A stretch of DNA of 64,000 bases from Posidonia oceanica (GCA_037176725.1 JAZBRS010000014.1:72212501-72276500); one strand, 5' to 3'. Counted from the first letter of the stretch, positions 10,033 to 23,109 are shown. The notes: a model not told the origin generated them from the sequence alone. Numbers and translations are program-made.

Positions 10033-10306
10033 ACAGGAGGCAGCACCTACACCGACACCTACACCAGCACTCGCACACCCTAGTGTAGCAGACCGTTCCT
10101 CTTCCGAGCCTGCAGGCTTCGAAGATGTTGGAATCTCGGGGGTTTTCACCATTACTCTAGTCTTCTCTAAGTGTAGCACCGCCTCGGTGGATCCTTCTGA
10201 TCCTATCGGTGCAATCTCCTTTTCCCACCTTTCCTAGCTCACCCGAGGGACGCTCGGAGACGCAGCAGCAGCGTCGACAGCAAACCCGATCGCAGCACCA
10301 TCCTGG
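10033..10306 (+). other. Island of element C between L and A
   Basis: A 274-bp remnant between the end of LTR L and the left end of element A. It continues at 37,241 after A is removed. One frame gives a Thr/Pro/Ala-rich stretch (APTPTPTPALAHP), then a stop at 10,235-10,237, then Ala-rich residues that continue beyond A as a Leu/Pro/Ala-rich frame to a stop near 37,433. It may be the tail of an element C coding region; no domain is recognised. Confidence 0.5.
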
Positions 10307-10749
10307 TGTGACTCTTCCCACCCCGGCCACGGCGGCCCTCGCACTGCTGCCATAGCTCGTGATGCGATCGTGCCGTGAAGGAGGGGTGAAGTCGCGGTCA
10401 GCGGTGAATCTAGAGAGAAAACTCGACTTGAAAACACCGGGAAATTGGCAAAAAAACACAAAGGAAAATGGAGTCGCTACCTAATCTATTAAAACGGGAA
10501 GACTAGGAAAATCAAGAAGAAAAACAAGCGAGAAAACTCAAGCAATGCGGAAAACATGCCAATCCGGTCCAAATGAATATGACACAAGGTTAATGCGGCC
10601 CAGAGAAAGGGTAAGGACTCCTGTTACGTGCGGGGAAGGTGTTAGTCACCCCGACACGCCTGAGGAATCGGTCTTTCTTGGCTTTTCCGCTCTTGTATGG
10701 CTAATGTTGGCAGATTAGTGCCGGTTTATATTCGCCCGGAGGCAGTATG

Positions 10750-13700
10750 TGTAGTAATCCTGAAATATTGAATCCATGCACGATGCCAAAGCTCGCGAGC
10801 ACGATCAACATTAGGCTCACTATGTGCGGCGGAATCCGAGAAAGGAAACTTGACTCGGAAATGCTAACAAAAAGAGGAAAAAGAAATGATACGACAAATC
10901 AGAGTCGCCACCAGGTCTATTAAGTTGGGAGACAAGGTAAACCAAGGGTAATGCATGAAAAGACATGCAAAATCGAATGTAAAGAGGATGCAAAGAGATG
11001 TGATGCAACACAATGCGATGCTATGCTATGCTATGCAATGCTATGACTCGTGCCTAGGATGAAGGAATGGTCATCACGGGCCAAGAGAAAGGGAAAGGAC
11101 TCCTGTTACGCACGGGAAAGGTGTTAGGCACCCCCGATATGTCCAAGAATTGGTCTTTCTTAGGCTATCTCGCTCGCAAATGCAGGGAAATGCTTGCCTA
11201 ATGCCTAAATGCAATGAATGTCTGAATGCGTGCTTTAATGCGTGCTCTAAGTGCTGAAATGCGTGTAGGGAATTAAATGTGCTTGGTATGTGCTCAGCAA
11301 CGCTGCTAGTGTTCCAAATTAGGCGAACCTTGGTTCATGAGAACACCTAGGCAGTAAGCATCATTGCCCTAATGCATATGCAGGCGATAAAACAAAACTA
11401 CGATAAACCATGCAATGCAGGCGACGTGCAAGAGAAAAGCGAAAGCGAGTGTGGAAAACATTGCAAAAGGCAAGTGATATGCAAAGAAAGCAAGTGTGGG
11501 CACGCAAAACGATGCAGATGCAGGCGATAAGCAAAGAAAAGCAAAATAGGCATGCAAAATGATGCAAAATGCGGAAGAAAACAAGGCAGGCACGTAAAAC
11601 GATGCAAAATGCAAAAGAAAACAAGGCGGACACGCAAAACGATCCAAAAATGCAAGCGATTTGCAAATAAAATAAAGCAACACGCAAAACGAGGCGAAAT
11701 GCAAAAGAAAACAAGGCAGGCACGCAAAATAATGCAAAAGCGAAAGAAAACGGATGCATGCACGCAAAACGATGCAAATGCCAAGGAAAACAGATGCAGG
11801 TGCGCAAATGCAATGCAAATGGAAATGCAATGGATGCTATGCAGTGCTTTAGATGGGATAGGCAGGGGTCTAAGTGCAATTAGCCCCTAAATGCATGCAA
11901 TGCATGGGTGGCTTACATGTTAGAAGGCTAACAATGCCCATATGAATGCATGGGAATATGTGCAATGATATGAGGATGCTATGCATGCCAAGGTGCAAGT
12001 GCAGGGACCTAAGTGTAATTTTGAGAAACTACAGGAGCCTACGTGCAAAATGTTCCTAGATGTGTGCAAAACAGGGTGAATGCATGCAAGAATGCTAATG
12101 CAACAGTGCATGGGCAGAACGCAATGCTAACAACAAGATATGCATGCAAAAATGCAAGAAATGACCTAAATGTAATTTTAAAAACATGTAGGAACTAAAT
12201 GCAATGCAAAGAAGGCATGCAAACATGCAAAAAACTGAAGACAGGGACTGACATGCAATTATTATGTTTTTCTGGGTTTTTTAGCAATGCAATAAAGTTC
12301 TAAAATTCAGATGAAATGAAATCTGTTGATGTAAGGACCTAGATGCAAATACTTAAAAGTTCTGGATGCAACTGCAATAAAAAATGGAAAAAAACAGAAG
12401 ATATGCATGCTGTGCTTGGACCTGTATGCAAATAAAAAAAGTGATGGGGTTTTATGCAATGCAAATAAGTTAAAAAAAAAGGCGACTGATTCACAACAGA
12501 TGGACTTAAATGCAATTTTATAAACATACAGATGTTTAATGCAATGCAATATGATTTTAATTGCAGATTAAATGAGTTTTAAACCATGCAGATGGACTGA
12601 TATGCAAATAAACATATTTTTTGGTTTTTTTAGCAATGCAATATAGTTTAAATGCTGATTAAATGATATGGATGAACTGAATGAGGACTGATGTGCAATT
12701 AAACTATTTTTCTGGGTTTTCTAGTAATGCAATAAGATTTAAAACATGCATTAAATAAAATCTGATTGGTCAAAAGACTGAAAAGTAAATATGGAAACAT
12801 GTGACATTTTATTTTAATGCAATATAGTTTTAAAATGCATTTAAATGATTTTCAAACCATGCAGATGGACCCAAATGCAAATAAATAAACATGCTGACTT
12901 TGAATGCAATGCAGTATAGTTTAAATGCAACATTAAATGAAATGTAAACCAACAGTGGACTGAAATGTAATTTAAACAAATCTGAGGACTAAAATGCAAT
13001 GCATGCATTAAACTAACATTTAACTGATTTAAATGAAATAAACTAAGGACCTGCATGCAAATAAAATGGAACAAAGGGCCAGACAGTAACGCAATATAGT
13101 TTTAAATCAAAATTAAATCAAATTCAAACCGCAGCAAAACCCAGATGCAAATAAAATAAACTATGGCAAAATATTTCAATGCATCAAACCAATTGAAAAA
13201 AAAACTATATCCAGCTACAGTACTACAGTGTCTCTCGACACTGCAGCACCGCAGCCGGAGAAGAACGGCTGCGCGGCGGCGAAGCAACGCGGGGCAGGAC
13301 CGGCCGAGGGTCCAGGAGGCTAGAGCAGGTTCGGGGGAGTGCGTCGGAGGCTTCGGCAGTGCAAATGGCGGTCGGAGCTGGTCTGCCGGCATGGAGGCAA
13401 TTCTACAGTGGAAGACGGAGGCGTGTCGGCTGCAGGAAGCTGCTGCAGCAGAGTCTGGGAAGCATCCCGGAGCTCAGGCGGACGCAGCGATGCTGTTGCG
13501 GAGGTGCTGTGGCGGCGGAAGCTCCAGGACGACCTGGAACTGGCTCGCAGAGAAGGAGGAGGACGGGACAGGCGCTGGAGGCTGTGGCGAAGGCCGGACA
13601 GCGCTGATCTGGCTACCAGGGACTCCGGCGAAGCTCTGGACAGAGTTCGGAGGGATCTGGTGCAGTGAGGCAGCCGGTCGACTCGGTGGCGGTGGCTCCG

Positions 13701-15800
13701 GCGATTGCAGAGGTCGCGCGGGCGGAGGAAGCTCTGGAACGGCGCGTAGAGGTCTGGAGAAGCTTGCTGGAGTCCCGACAAAGCTCGAGGGAGTCTTCGG
13801 AGTGGATGCGGAGCTGTGGAGCGGCGGGACGATGCCGGCGGGGCTGCGGAGGCTTGTTGGGGAAGACGACGCCGTGGTGGAGCTCGAAACTTAGGCTAGG
13901 CTTCTATCCTAGGAACTAACCACCTAGGAAGCAAGAATGGAATGCATTGAGTAAAGAAATGAGGTTGCTTACCATTGAAGCGCGCCGGAACGCCTTGACG
14001 ACGTCGGTCTGCCTCCGGCAGTGGCAAGCGATTGGTGACGGTGCTGCGGAGGTTGAGGGAGCTCGGCGGTGACCGAAGGTTGATCGTGGCATCGAGGTGG
14101 AGCTTCCGGAGCGCTCAGACGTGAGTTCGGTGCACCGGGGCAGAATCTGGAATTTTTGGGTGGCTCTATGTGGATTTCTGGCTCAATTCCGACTGGTGGA
14201 GCTCTGGACCTCTCTAAGTGGCTTCTCAGGTTGGTGGAGGTGTGGTGAAGGCAATGGAGGGGTCGGTTGTGGATTTTGGAGTGGCTGTGCTGAGTTGGAG
14301 GTTTCTGGGAGTGCTGGGCAGAGGTTGTGCAAAGGTGTTTGTAGAGGAGAGCTTGGTCTGATGGGGGTGTGATGGTGAACTGAGGCTTGGGTTGGGAAGC
14401 TGGTAATCTGGTGAGTGGATTGGGAAGGTTTGAAGAGCTGGGAGTGGGTGTGTGCGTGGGAAGGAAGGGCAAAAGGTGCTGGTTTGCAAATGGGTGCTCT
14501 CTGGTTTCTCTCTTGCTCTCTCTGGTTCGCACAGGTGTGGTGAGTGAGGAAGGAGAAGGACGAGTTGGTTTTGCTCTACTAGGTGCACTCGATGGGGCAT
14601 GGGCATGTAGGAGCTGGGAATTGGGTTTGGGCAGGAGATGGCAGGGTTGCAGAGGCAATGGCAGTGAGAGGGGAGGCCGGCAAAAGGTGAGGCTGTGAGG
14701 CTGCAGCGCCGAAAGGTGGAGTGTGGGCAGAGCTGGAGTGCATGCTGCAGGAGGGGCTTGTGAGGGTGTGTCTGTGTAGAGGAGGCGTGCATTTGAAAAA
14801 GGAGGGAAGATTCTGTGCTGCCGAAAGGAGAAGAAGAAAAAGAAGAAGGAGGAGAGCTGCAGACTGGGCTGAAATGCAGAAGAAAAGAAAAAGAAAAGAA
14901 AGAAAAAAGGAAGTTGGGCCGGGCCTGCAGGAGGAGTCGAAAAAGAAAATAGAAAAGAAAGAGAGAGAGAAATAAGGAAGCGAAGAAAAGAAAGAAAGGA
15001 GGAAGGAAGGAAAGAGAGAAAGAAAAAGGGGAAGAGTTGGTAGGCTTGGGCTTTAGAGAAGAATGGTGGAGAAAGGAAAGAAAGGGAGGTGGAATGGGTT
15101 TTGGAGAAAAAGAAATGGGAAAATAGAAAAGAAAGAAAGAAAGAAAGAAGGAAAGAAAGGAGGAAAGAAAGAGAAAAAAGAAATTAAAAATCAAACAAGA
15201 TGGAATAAAATAAAATAAAAATAGAAATAAAATAGAAGGAAGGAAGGGGAAGAAGTGAGGAAATGGGCTGGGCTGAGGAAAAGAAATGGAAAAATGGAAA
15301 AGAAAGAAAGAAAGGAAGAAAGAAGGAAAGAAAGGAGGAAAGAAAGGGAAAAAGGAGATTAAAAATCAAATAAGATGGAATAAAATAAAATAAAAATAGA
15401 AATAAAATAGAAGGAAGGAAGGGGAAGAGGTGAGGAAATGGGCTGGACCCATTGGGCCCATGGAAAACAAGAAAACAAGAAGGAAAAAGAGAGAGACGAT
15501 AAAGAGGATAGAGAAAAGGATAATGAGGAGAGAGAAAAGGATAATCAGAAGAGAAAGAAGGAGAAGGGCTTGGGTTTGTGCATGCATGGGAGTGTCCTGT
15601 GCTAACCTAGGGTTTAAGTGCTGACCTAGGGTTTAAGAGGTGCTATCCTAGAGCTTTTCTAGGATTTTAGGAGAGATTTACCTAGAGGTTTTCTAGGGTT
15701 TTGGTGAGTGCTAACCTAAGATTTTTCTAGGGTTTTCTAAATGGGTTTTGGAGCCACCAGAGAGAGACTCCATTTGGCATGTCAAAATGGGGTGTCTATA
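10750..15800 (-). mobile_element. 5.05-kb solo LTR of family L nested in LTR A
   Basis: Flanked by identical GTATG (10,745-10,749 and 15,801-15,805) at a point where the 5' LTR of A has no insert. On the minus strand it starts TATAGACACCCC (one change from TGTAGACACCCC) and ends CAGGATTACTACA, as does LTR L. It contains the AAACCCTA-like part (15,600-15,740), purine-rich runs (14,800-15,560, plus strand view), a GC-rich part (13,240-13,900), AT-rich repeats (12,170-13,130) and the shared TAACACC/GGAGTCC block (11,040-11,160). No pol or gag lies inside. Predicted ORFs here (13,163-13,894; 14,226-15,194; 11,361-11,879) are low-complexity frames. Confidence 0.9.
15100..15460 (-). repeat. ~176-bp tandem duplication in purine-rich part of solo LTR L
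   Basis: The phrase TAAAAATCAAACAAGATGG at about 15,184 recurs at about 15,360 as TAAAAATCAAATAAGATGG, with matching AAGGAAGGAAGGGGAAGA and GAGGAAATGGGCTGG phrases around each. The spacing is about 176 bp. This local duplication partly explains why this copy is longer than LTR L. Confidence 0.75.
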
Positions 15801-18085
15801 GTATGCAAGATGCAAGTATAAATCATGCAAGTTTAGCAAACCATGCTTGAAAACGATCGATTAAAATCAAAGCGTCGTAAAAGCGTGATACACAGCATAG
15901 GGGAATAAAATAGATGCCAGGAGCATCGAAAACAGCGAGCGAAAAGCGACGGCAAGGTGGCTGAACACACTGTCTGGATCAAGGCAGGAGTCGCAGGTAT
16001 CTCAAGTGGCTGAGCTGGTCACCGGTAGGGATGGCACCTGAGACAGAGACTCTGCTCCCCACACAGTAGCATTCATGGCCACGAAAGGGGTGCAAAAGCG
16101 ATGCAATATTGAAAACCAGGACACGAGAATCACAGGTTACATGCATAACAATAAGATCGATGCAGAATCAAGTCATGCAAACAAAACAGCAAAGCGGCAA
16201 AGCGACAATTGGGTGGCTCGCCATCTACTAGAACAGCTGGTCGGGTCGCCACTGTAAGCAGCAACCAGACCAGCCGCCACATTAAGCGGTGCCAAGACTG
16301 ATTGCCGCTGAAACAGGTGACACTGCCATGCACAAAGGTCCCAAGCAGTGGCCTTCATCATGGGAAATGAGACAGATAAATGATGTGAAAAATCAATCCA
16401 ACTACACAGACTTGAAGCCAATACATTCAAGAACAAAAGCATGCAATCAGATTGAAAAAAGATCGAGTAGGTCACAAGATATTACGGCCTCAAGTTGGCC
16501 AGGGGGTTGATTGGAGTTGCAGCCGAGTCGTCGGTCAAACCGGCGACATACCTGCAACTCTGGTAGCTCAAACAGCCATCTTCTTGGCCAAACCAGGAAC
16601 CCAGATCAAGGCAAAATGGCAATTAAAATACATGAACCTGCAAAGCATACATCCAAGAATAGAGGCATATAATAATCAAGCAAAATAGGACTCTGAGTCG
16701 GCCGGTGTAGCGACTTGAAGTCGAGCCGGTAGGCAAGAGCAGTTGTAGGTCAATCACCAGCCATGTCGACGGTTGGCCTGGCAATTCGATCACCGGACTT
16801 CAACGGCAGAATTCGTCGGTTGGACGAAGCCTAAAATGTCGAAAGGGATTGGGGAAGCACGACGATGTTCCCACGAACCCAACCACACCCTCGGTTTGGA
16901 AAATGGTGGTCCGAGGCGGTCCACCCACCTACTCCACATGTCGCCGCCGGAGCTCGCTGCACTCTAGCCACAGAGGCTGCCGAAGGCGCGTAATGCCAGC
17001 TGAGAAGCTTCGTGGCGTGGAGGAGAGTGCAAGGGGGCGTTTACAGGCCAAGGAGGGAGGCTTGAGCCTCCTTCCTGCCACTGCCAGAGGCTCACCGGCG
17101 TTGCCGCGCATCATCGGCCGTTAGGGTGGCCGAGAGTGCTATCATGCAAAGTGAGAGCGTAGGTAGGAAGGGAAGGTGTCCGGGAAGCATCCCGGACCCT
17201 CAAACATGCATGGTGTAGGGGTCCTACCTCTGTGTACTCAAGCCGGCGTGACTGTCGACGCCGGAGTTGGTCTGCGGAGTTGGGGAAGAAGGCTTCGGTA
17301 GAGCTCGGAGGAGGCTCTGGAACACTCGACGTCACTTGGGAAGGCTCTGGGGTGCTCACTGGATCGCTCTGGAGGAGAATTCGGGAGTTGGGAGCATGTG
17401 GAGGAAGTGTGAGCTCTCTCGGGAAAATGCCGACGAGGTGTGTGCGATGGTGGGTTCTCGTGCAAATGCGGGGTTTTGTTCGTTGAGCGGCTTTGGACGC
17501 GAGGAATGGATGGCACAGTGAGGGGCTGTGAGGGCGGATCTCACGGGCCGAGGAAATGGTGAAAAGGCGGGAGTCAAAGCTGGCCGTAGGTGTGGACGCC
17601 AAGGTGGCTAGGTGGGCGGCCGGTGAGGTTGCCGTGGTCGGCGACGAGAAGGCTTGTGAGAGCGGGGAAACCGGTAGCCAGCATGCCAAGTAAGTGGGTT
17701 TGTCATTTTGTCAGTGTAGCACATGAGTGCGGACGAGACAGGAGGTGAGAGACGGCTGGCGATGGCCGCGCAGGATGGGTTCGAACGGTGGTCTGAGTTG
17801 CAGGTTAGTCGCCTTGTGCATTGGCGTCAAACTTAGTCGCCACTAAGAGTGGCGACAAGCCTTAGTCGCCCCTGTAAAGGGCGACAAGCCTTAGTGGGCT
17901 GGGCTTCTATTGGACTTAGGGTTGGCTTAGGTGTTAGGTAGGTTTGGGGTTAAGTTGTGAAAGTAGGAAGGGTTTGTCTTGGGTTGGTTTTGGGCGGAGT
18001 TTGGAACAGGATTCGCCGAGCCATCTTCCGAGCAAACTTCCAGAGATTCTCCAGCTAAAAAGTCCGTCGAAACGGGGTGTCTACA

Positions 18086-18240
18086 GATGCCCCTCCTTGA
18101 GCGAGGTCAGGGGAACTGAGGCCGCTGCTCAGGGTAGACAAGACACCCCATCCGACACCGGCAAGAGCACACGATGTTGGCATGAGTCACTCATTCGTCG
18201 GATGCACAGAAAATCATGGCCCGCTGTTGAATACAGATGT
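18086..18240 (-). promoter_or_regulatory. PPT and pre-PPT block of element A
   Basis: Plus strand CCCCTCCTT (18,090-18,098) is the polypurine tract AAGGAGGGG on the minus strand, four bases from the 3' LTR. The block beyond it (GTCTACCCTGAGCAGCGGCC, and a GGTGTCTTGTC phrase, minus) matches the pre-PPT block of L, B and C, including the CTGAGC/GCTCA arms. Confidence 0.8.
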
Positions 18241-18839
18241 ATGAAGATGTTGGTGCATGATGCATGATGCAAAAACTGCACTGATGCTTGCTGCGCTGAA
18301 CTCCATTGATGGAGGCACGGGCGATGCATGCTGGTATGATGCGAGATGTGACCCTACTAGGGAAAACATGCAATGGTAGTGTGTACGTGATGATGACGAT
18401 GTTATCTAGCATGTGATGCTGGTATTGTTACCTAACATGCAATGTTGATGCAATGAATTATGAGTTGACGGACTCATCGCCGGATAGTTTGGGTTATCGG
18501 ACCGAGGAGTTGACGGACTCGCCATCGGATAGTTTGGGTTATTTGCCTAAGGAAAGATGCCCGACATGGTGACGGATGTCATCCGGGTAGCTAGGACTAC
18601 CAAACCAAGGAAGATACCGAGGGCAACAAAATAAGATGCTCCTGGTATCAGGTGGATGATACCAAGGGACAGCCGAAGCGCCCTTGGCATCGAAAGAAGA
18701 GTTGGACAACTATGACGGGTGTCAACCGAGAAGTTTGGGTGGCCAGCCAAGAGCAGACATTTTGATGGGCATCAACTGGGCAGTTAGGGCTGCTAGCTTG
18801 AAGGGAAAGGCTCATCCCCCACCGGGGAAGCAAGCGGGC
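18241..18839 (-). other. 3' untranslated region of element A with shared modules
   Basis: Non-coding. It holds two copies of a GAGTTGACGGACTC ... GGATAGTTTGGGTTAT unit (about 18,460-18,545), a GGTATC/GATACC module (18,610-18,700) and a GGGCATCAACTGGGCAGTTAGGGC phrase (18,760-18,795, quoted in part). The same modules appear in B (48,960-49,640) and C (39,060-40,000). Confidence 0.6.
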
Positions 18840-21365
18840 AAGACTCCGGCAGGTCATGCGAGGCAGAAGGCTTATCCTCAACTGAGGAGCAAGTAGGTGG
18901 GACCCCAGCAAGTTACGCGAAGCGGCAAAGGCTTGTCCACGACCAAGGAGCAAGCGAACGAGACCCCAGCAGGTCACGTGAAGCGGCAAAGGCTTGTCCT
19001 CGAATGAGGAGCAAGTGGGCGAGGCCCCAGTAGGTCACGTGAAACAGCAAAGACTTGTCCTCGACCGAGGAGCAAGCGGGCGACACCCCGGTAGGTCACG
19101 CAAAGTAGGAAAGGCTTGTCCTCGACCGAGGAGCATGCGGGCAAGACCTCGGTAGGTCACGTGGAGTGGCAAAGGTTTGTCCTCGACTGAGGAGCAAGCG
19201 GGCGAGACCCAGGCAGGTCACGCAAAGCAGCAAAGGCTTGTCCTCGACCAAAGAGCAAGCGGACAAGACCTCGGTAGGTCACACGAAGCAGCAAAGGCTT
19301 GTCCTTGAACGAGGAGCAAGCGGGCGAGACCACGGCAGGTCACACAAAATGGCAAAGACTTGTCCTCGACAAGGAGCAAGCAGGCGAGACCCCAGCAGGT
19401 CACGCAAAGCGACAAAGGCTTGTCGTCGAACGAGGAGCAAGCGGGCGAGACCCCAGCAGGTCACGCGAAGCTGCAAAGGCTTGTCCTTGAACGAGGAGCA
19501 AGCGGGCGAGACCCCAGCAGGTCAAGCGAAGCGGCAAAGGCTAGTCCTCAACCGTAGAGCAAGCGGGCGAGACCCCGACAGGTCACGCGAAGCAGCAATG
19601 GCTTGTCCTCGAACGAGGAGCAAGCGGGCGAGACCCCGACAGGTCATGCAAAGCAGCAAATTAAGGCTTGTCCTCGATAAAGGAGCAAGCGGGCGAGACC
19701 CCAGCAAGTCACGCGAAGCAGCAAAGGCTTGTCCTCGAACGAGGAGCAAGCGGATGAGACCCCAGTAGATCACGCGAAGCAGCAATGGCTTGTCCTCGAC
19801 CGAGGAGGAAGTGGGCGAGACCCAAGCCGGTCACGCGAAGCAGTAAAGGCTTGTCCTTGAACGAGGAGCAAGCGGGCAAGACCCTAGTAGGCCATGCAAA
19901 GCAGCAAAGGCTTGTCCTCAAACGAGGAGCAAGCAGGCGAGACCCTGGCAGGTCATGCGAAGCAGCAAAGGCTTGTCCTCGACTGAGGAAAAAGCGGGCG
20001 GGACCCTGGCAGGTCACGCGAAGCAGCAAAGGCTTGTCCTCGAATGAGGAGCAAGCAGGCGATACCCTAGTAGGTCACGCGAAGCGGCAAAGGCAAGTCC
20101 TCGACCAAGGAGCAAGCAGGCGAGACCCCAGTAGGTCACGCGAAGCGGCAAAGGCTTGTCCTCGAACGAGGAGCAAGCGGGTGAGACCCCAGCAAGTCAT
20201 GCGAAGCGGCAAAGGCTTGTCCTCGAACGTGAAGCAAGCGGGTGAGACCCCAGCAGGTCACGCGAAGCGACAAAGGCTTGTCCTCGAATGAGGAGCTAGC
20301 GGGCGAGACCCCGTCAAGTCACGCGAAGCAGCAAAGGCTTATCCTTGACTAAGAAGCAAGCAAGCGAGACCCCGGTAGGTCACGCGAAGCAGCAAAGGCT
20401 TGTTCTCGAACGAGGAGCAAGCGGGCAGGACCCTAGCAGGTCACGCGATGCGGCAAAGGCTTGTCCTCGAACGAGGACCAAGCGGGCGTGACCCCGGCAG
20501 GTCACGTGAAGCGGCGAAGGCTTATCCTCGACTGAGGAGCAAGAGGGCGAGACCCTGGTAGGTCACACGAAGCAGCAAAGGCTTGTCCTCGACTGAGGAG
20601 CAAGCAGGTGAGACCCCAGCAGGTCACACGAAGCAACAAAGGCTTGTCCTCGACCGAGGAGCAAGCGAGCGTGACCCCGGCAGGTCACGCGAAGCAGCAA
20701 ATGCTTGTCCTCGAACGAGGAGCAAGCGGGCGAGACCCCGGCAGGTCACGCGAAGCAGCAAAGGCTTGTCCTTGACTGAGGAGCAAGTAGGTGAGACCCT
20801 AGCAGGTCACGTGAAGCAGTAAAGGCTTGTCCTCGAACGAGGAGCAAGCAGGTGAGACCCCAGCAGGTCACGTGAAGTGGCAGAGGCTTCCCCTCGAACG
20901 AGGAGGAAGCGGGCGAGACCCCGGCAGGTCTCCTGAAGTGGCAAAGGCTTGTCCTCGACTGAGGAGCAAGCAGGCGAGACCCCGACAGGTCACGCGAAGC
21001 AGCAAAGGCTTTTCCTCGAATGAGGAGCAAGCGGGCGAGACCCTAGCAGGTCACGCGAAGTAGTAAAGGCTTGTCCTCGAACGAGGAGAAAGCAGGCGAG
21101 ACCCCAGCAGGTCACGCGAAGTGGCAAAGGCTTGTCCTCGAAAGAGGAGGATGTGGGCGAGACCCCGGCAAGTCACGTGAAGTGGCAAAGGCTTGTCCTT
21201 GATTGAGGAGTAAGCGGGCAAGACCTCGGTAGGTCACGCGAAGTTGCAAAGGCTTGTCCTTGAACGAGGAGCAAGCGGGCGAGACCCCGGTAGGTCACGT
21301 GAAGCGGCCATGGCTTGTCCTTGAACGAGGAGCAAGCAGGCGAGACCCTGGTAGGTCACGTGAGG
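18840..21365 (-). repeat. 61-bp tandem array, about 41 copies
   Basis: A 61-bp unit repeats about 41 times. On the plus strand it reads CAAAGGCTTGTCCTCGAACG, AGGAGCAAGCGGGCGAGACC and CCAGCAGGTCACGCGAAGCAG, overlapping at the joins. The period shows as a one-base drift per 60 bases. Each unit holds a near-perfect inverted repeat (CTTGTCCTCG / CGAGGAGCAAG). Because 61 is not a multiple of three, reading frames rotate every unit, so open frames such as 19,166-19,768 and 19,785-20,291 have a 61-residue period and are by-products. The array sits in the 3' untranslated region, where tandem repeats are known in Tat/Ogre elements. Confidence 0.93.
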
Positions 21366-21932
21366 TGAAAAAGGGGAGTGATACCACAGGACAGCCAAAA
21401 AAGGTGCCCCTAGTATCAGGGATGATACCAGGGGACAGCCAAAGCACCCTTGGCATCGAAAAAGATGATGGATATAGACAAAACTAATGTGTTTGTCAAA
21501 CAGGTAGTTAGGGGTACCAGCCCAGAGGGTGATTCGGGCGAAAGCCCTTGCGGCGACTTGCTTGCTTTGACGGCGTGGGTCTGCTGAGATTTTGGCACCT
21601 TGAAGGAATGCGGGGGTTTGCCTTGTGGCCCTTCTTGGCGCTGAGAGTGTTGGCAGCTCTTCTGTACTTGCAAGTTGTCAAGATCTGATAGTGCCCGCCT
21701 CGCGACTCTGAGGTGCTTGATGCACGAGGTTGACGCAGGACCCTGACTACGAACTGAGTAAATGGCTCAAGGCCAAGGTTGTGCGAGGATGTGTATGGAA
21801 GACAACTCAATCATACAAGCAATTGGCACAACAAAACATCATTGCATTGATTCAGGTCTTGATTACATGCCCACAGTTGGGTGGAACAAAATACAACAAG
21901 ACTTGGATAAAGCACACAGCTACGCAAGTGCC

Positions 21933-23109
21933 CTAACTGATCCATGGCTTCTTTGACCTCCTGGAATCAGGGAACAGGGGCGCGCCAGGTGGTATTTCAT
22001 TGATGGGCCAGAGCCCTTATGCCTCAGTTATGTACTCGAGGGTGCATCCTGAGCCTTGTACAGCTACAATGTCTGTTGATTGCACTCCATGGTGCATGAG
22101 GTCGGCCAACTCTGTTGTGGCAGTAGTTGTATTGAAGGGATAGGGCCGGAGAAGCCTCGGTGCTATGCTGTCAATGAAGGCCCCCTGCTGGAAACCGAAC
22201 TACCGCATGACCCAGATAGGGTGATACTCCACGCCTTCGGTGAATCCCGGCAGCACAACTAGTCGCATGTCGTGGGTGCTGAAGAAGATAGTGAACGGCT
22301 CTGCTGCAGATGGGATGATACGCCAGGTCACCGTCTCATCCGTTAACTTTGACAGCTTTTCATACTCTTCACGGACGCCTTTGATATTCTTGGCGTGGCC
22401 GCTGCTGCAGTATGTCTCAAATGCTTGCCTCTATGGGCGCAGAATGTCTATTTCCAGATGTCCGGCCAACCAAACTTGTACCAGGGCCCCGCAGCCGTGG
22501 AAGTGGCAGCAACGGTGTGAAATGCGGTCCAACCCATGATACGTCTCTACTAGGACGACAGGTGCCAGGTCGATTTGCCGGGTCACCATAGCAAGTGCAA
22601 TCTCAGCAACTTCGATTGCAACAGTCGTCCGACCAGGAGTAAAGATCAGCTCGCCTAGGAAGTGGGTGACAAAGTCCGACGTGCTTCTTGGCGACTTCCT
22701 CAAAGTAGTTCAGGTAGAGCATGGGCACAGGCCCATCAATGCAGGCTAGCCTCTTCTCGCAGCTTTCCACGGAGGGTCCCGTTAGTTACTTCAAAATAGC
22801 GACATAGCCAGTACACCTTGTGAACACAGCTAGTCCCATAAGCGTGGAGAAGCCGCAGATCCAGCGTACTTCCTCCAATGTTGGTGTTAATTCTGTCCTA
22901 CTGAAGTGAAAGACATGGTGCGCTGGCTTCCAAAACCTTGTAGTAGCGCAAAGAAGACGCCGGCTTACTTCAACGTCGGCAGCCTTCAAAAGCCTGGGTG
23001 GGTTGCGCCACAGGCTCAGCTTTTCACAGTCAGCCTCGGTAAGTTCACGGATCCACTATCGTAGAGTCTCAGAGCAATGCGTGGGAGTCGTCAAGGTAGG
23101 GAATCCCAT
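21933..23109 (-). pseudogene. DUF7745-like ORF of element A
   Basis: Begins at ATG 23,109-23,107 (MGFPTLTTPTHCSETL) and ends near stop 21,935-21,933 after SRRSKKPWIS. It is the counterpart of the L ORF 1,512-2,714. The total is not a multiple of three and there are early stops, so it is broken by both nonsense and frame shift. Visible blocks: RFWKPAHHVFHF then LTPTLEEV near the N-terminus; ALAMVTRQIDLAPVVLVETY in the middle; CHFHGCGALVQVWLAGH after it; a GVEYHPI-like block near the C-terminus. Same assignment and limits as the L copy: similarity to plant DUF7745 by eye, function unknown. It lies 1.5 kb downstream of the integrase stop on the same strand. Confidence 0.7.

Larger units (their letters stand above)
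10307..18085 (-). mobile_element. 3' LTR of element A, split by a nested solo LTR
   Basis: Two arms, 10,307-10,744 and 15,806-18,085 (the second without the duplicated GTATG), align with the 5' LTR 34,552-37,240 over their whole length. Together they are about 2.72 kb against 2,689 bp. The end next to the PPT reads TGTAGACACCCCGTTTCGAC on the minus strand. Open frames here, such as 17,111-17,689, recur in the 5' LTR with shifts and are not genes. Confidence 0.9.

Noticed and set aside
11361..11879. 172-codon ORF rich in Phe/Cys/His
   Set aside because: Arises from GCAAAA/ATGCAA repeats in LTR L; the matching part of 7,860-8,060 reads differently.
13163..15194. ORFs of 243 and 322 codons
   Set aside because: Low-complexity frames in a solo LTR, not conserved in frame in LTR L.
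18840..21365. CRISPR-like look (regular palindromic repeats)
   Set aside because: There are no unique spacers; units are contiguous and the context is a plant retrotransposon.
18684..21487. Many ORFs up to 200 codons in the 61-bp array
   Set aside because: The 61-residue periodic peptides in rotating frames are produced by a 61-bp tandem repeat.
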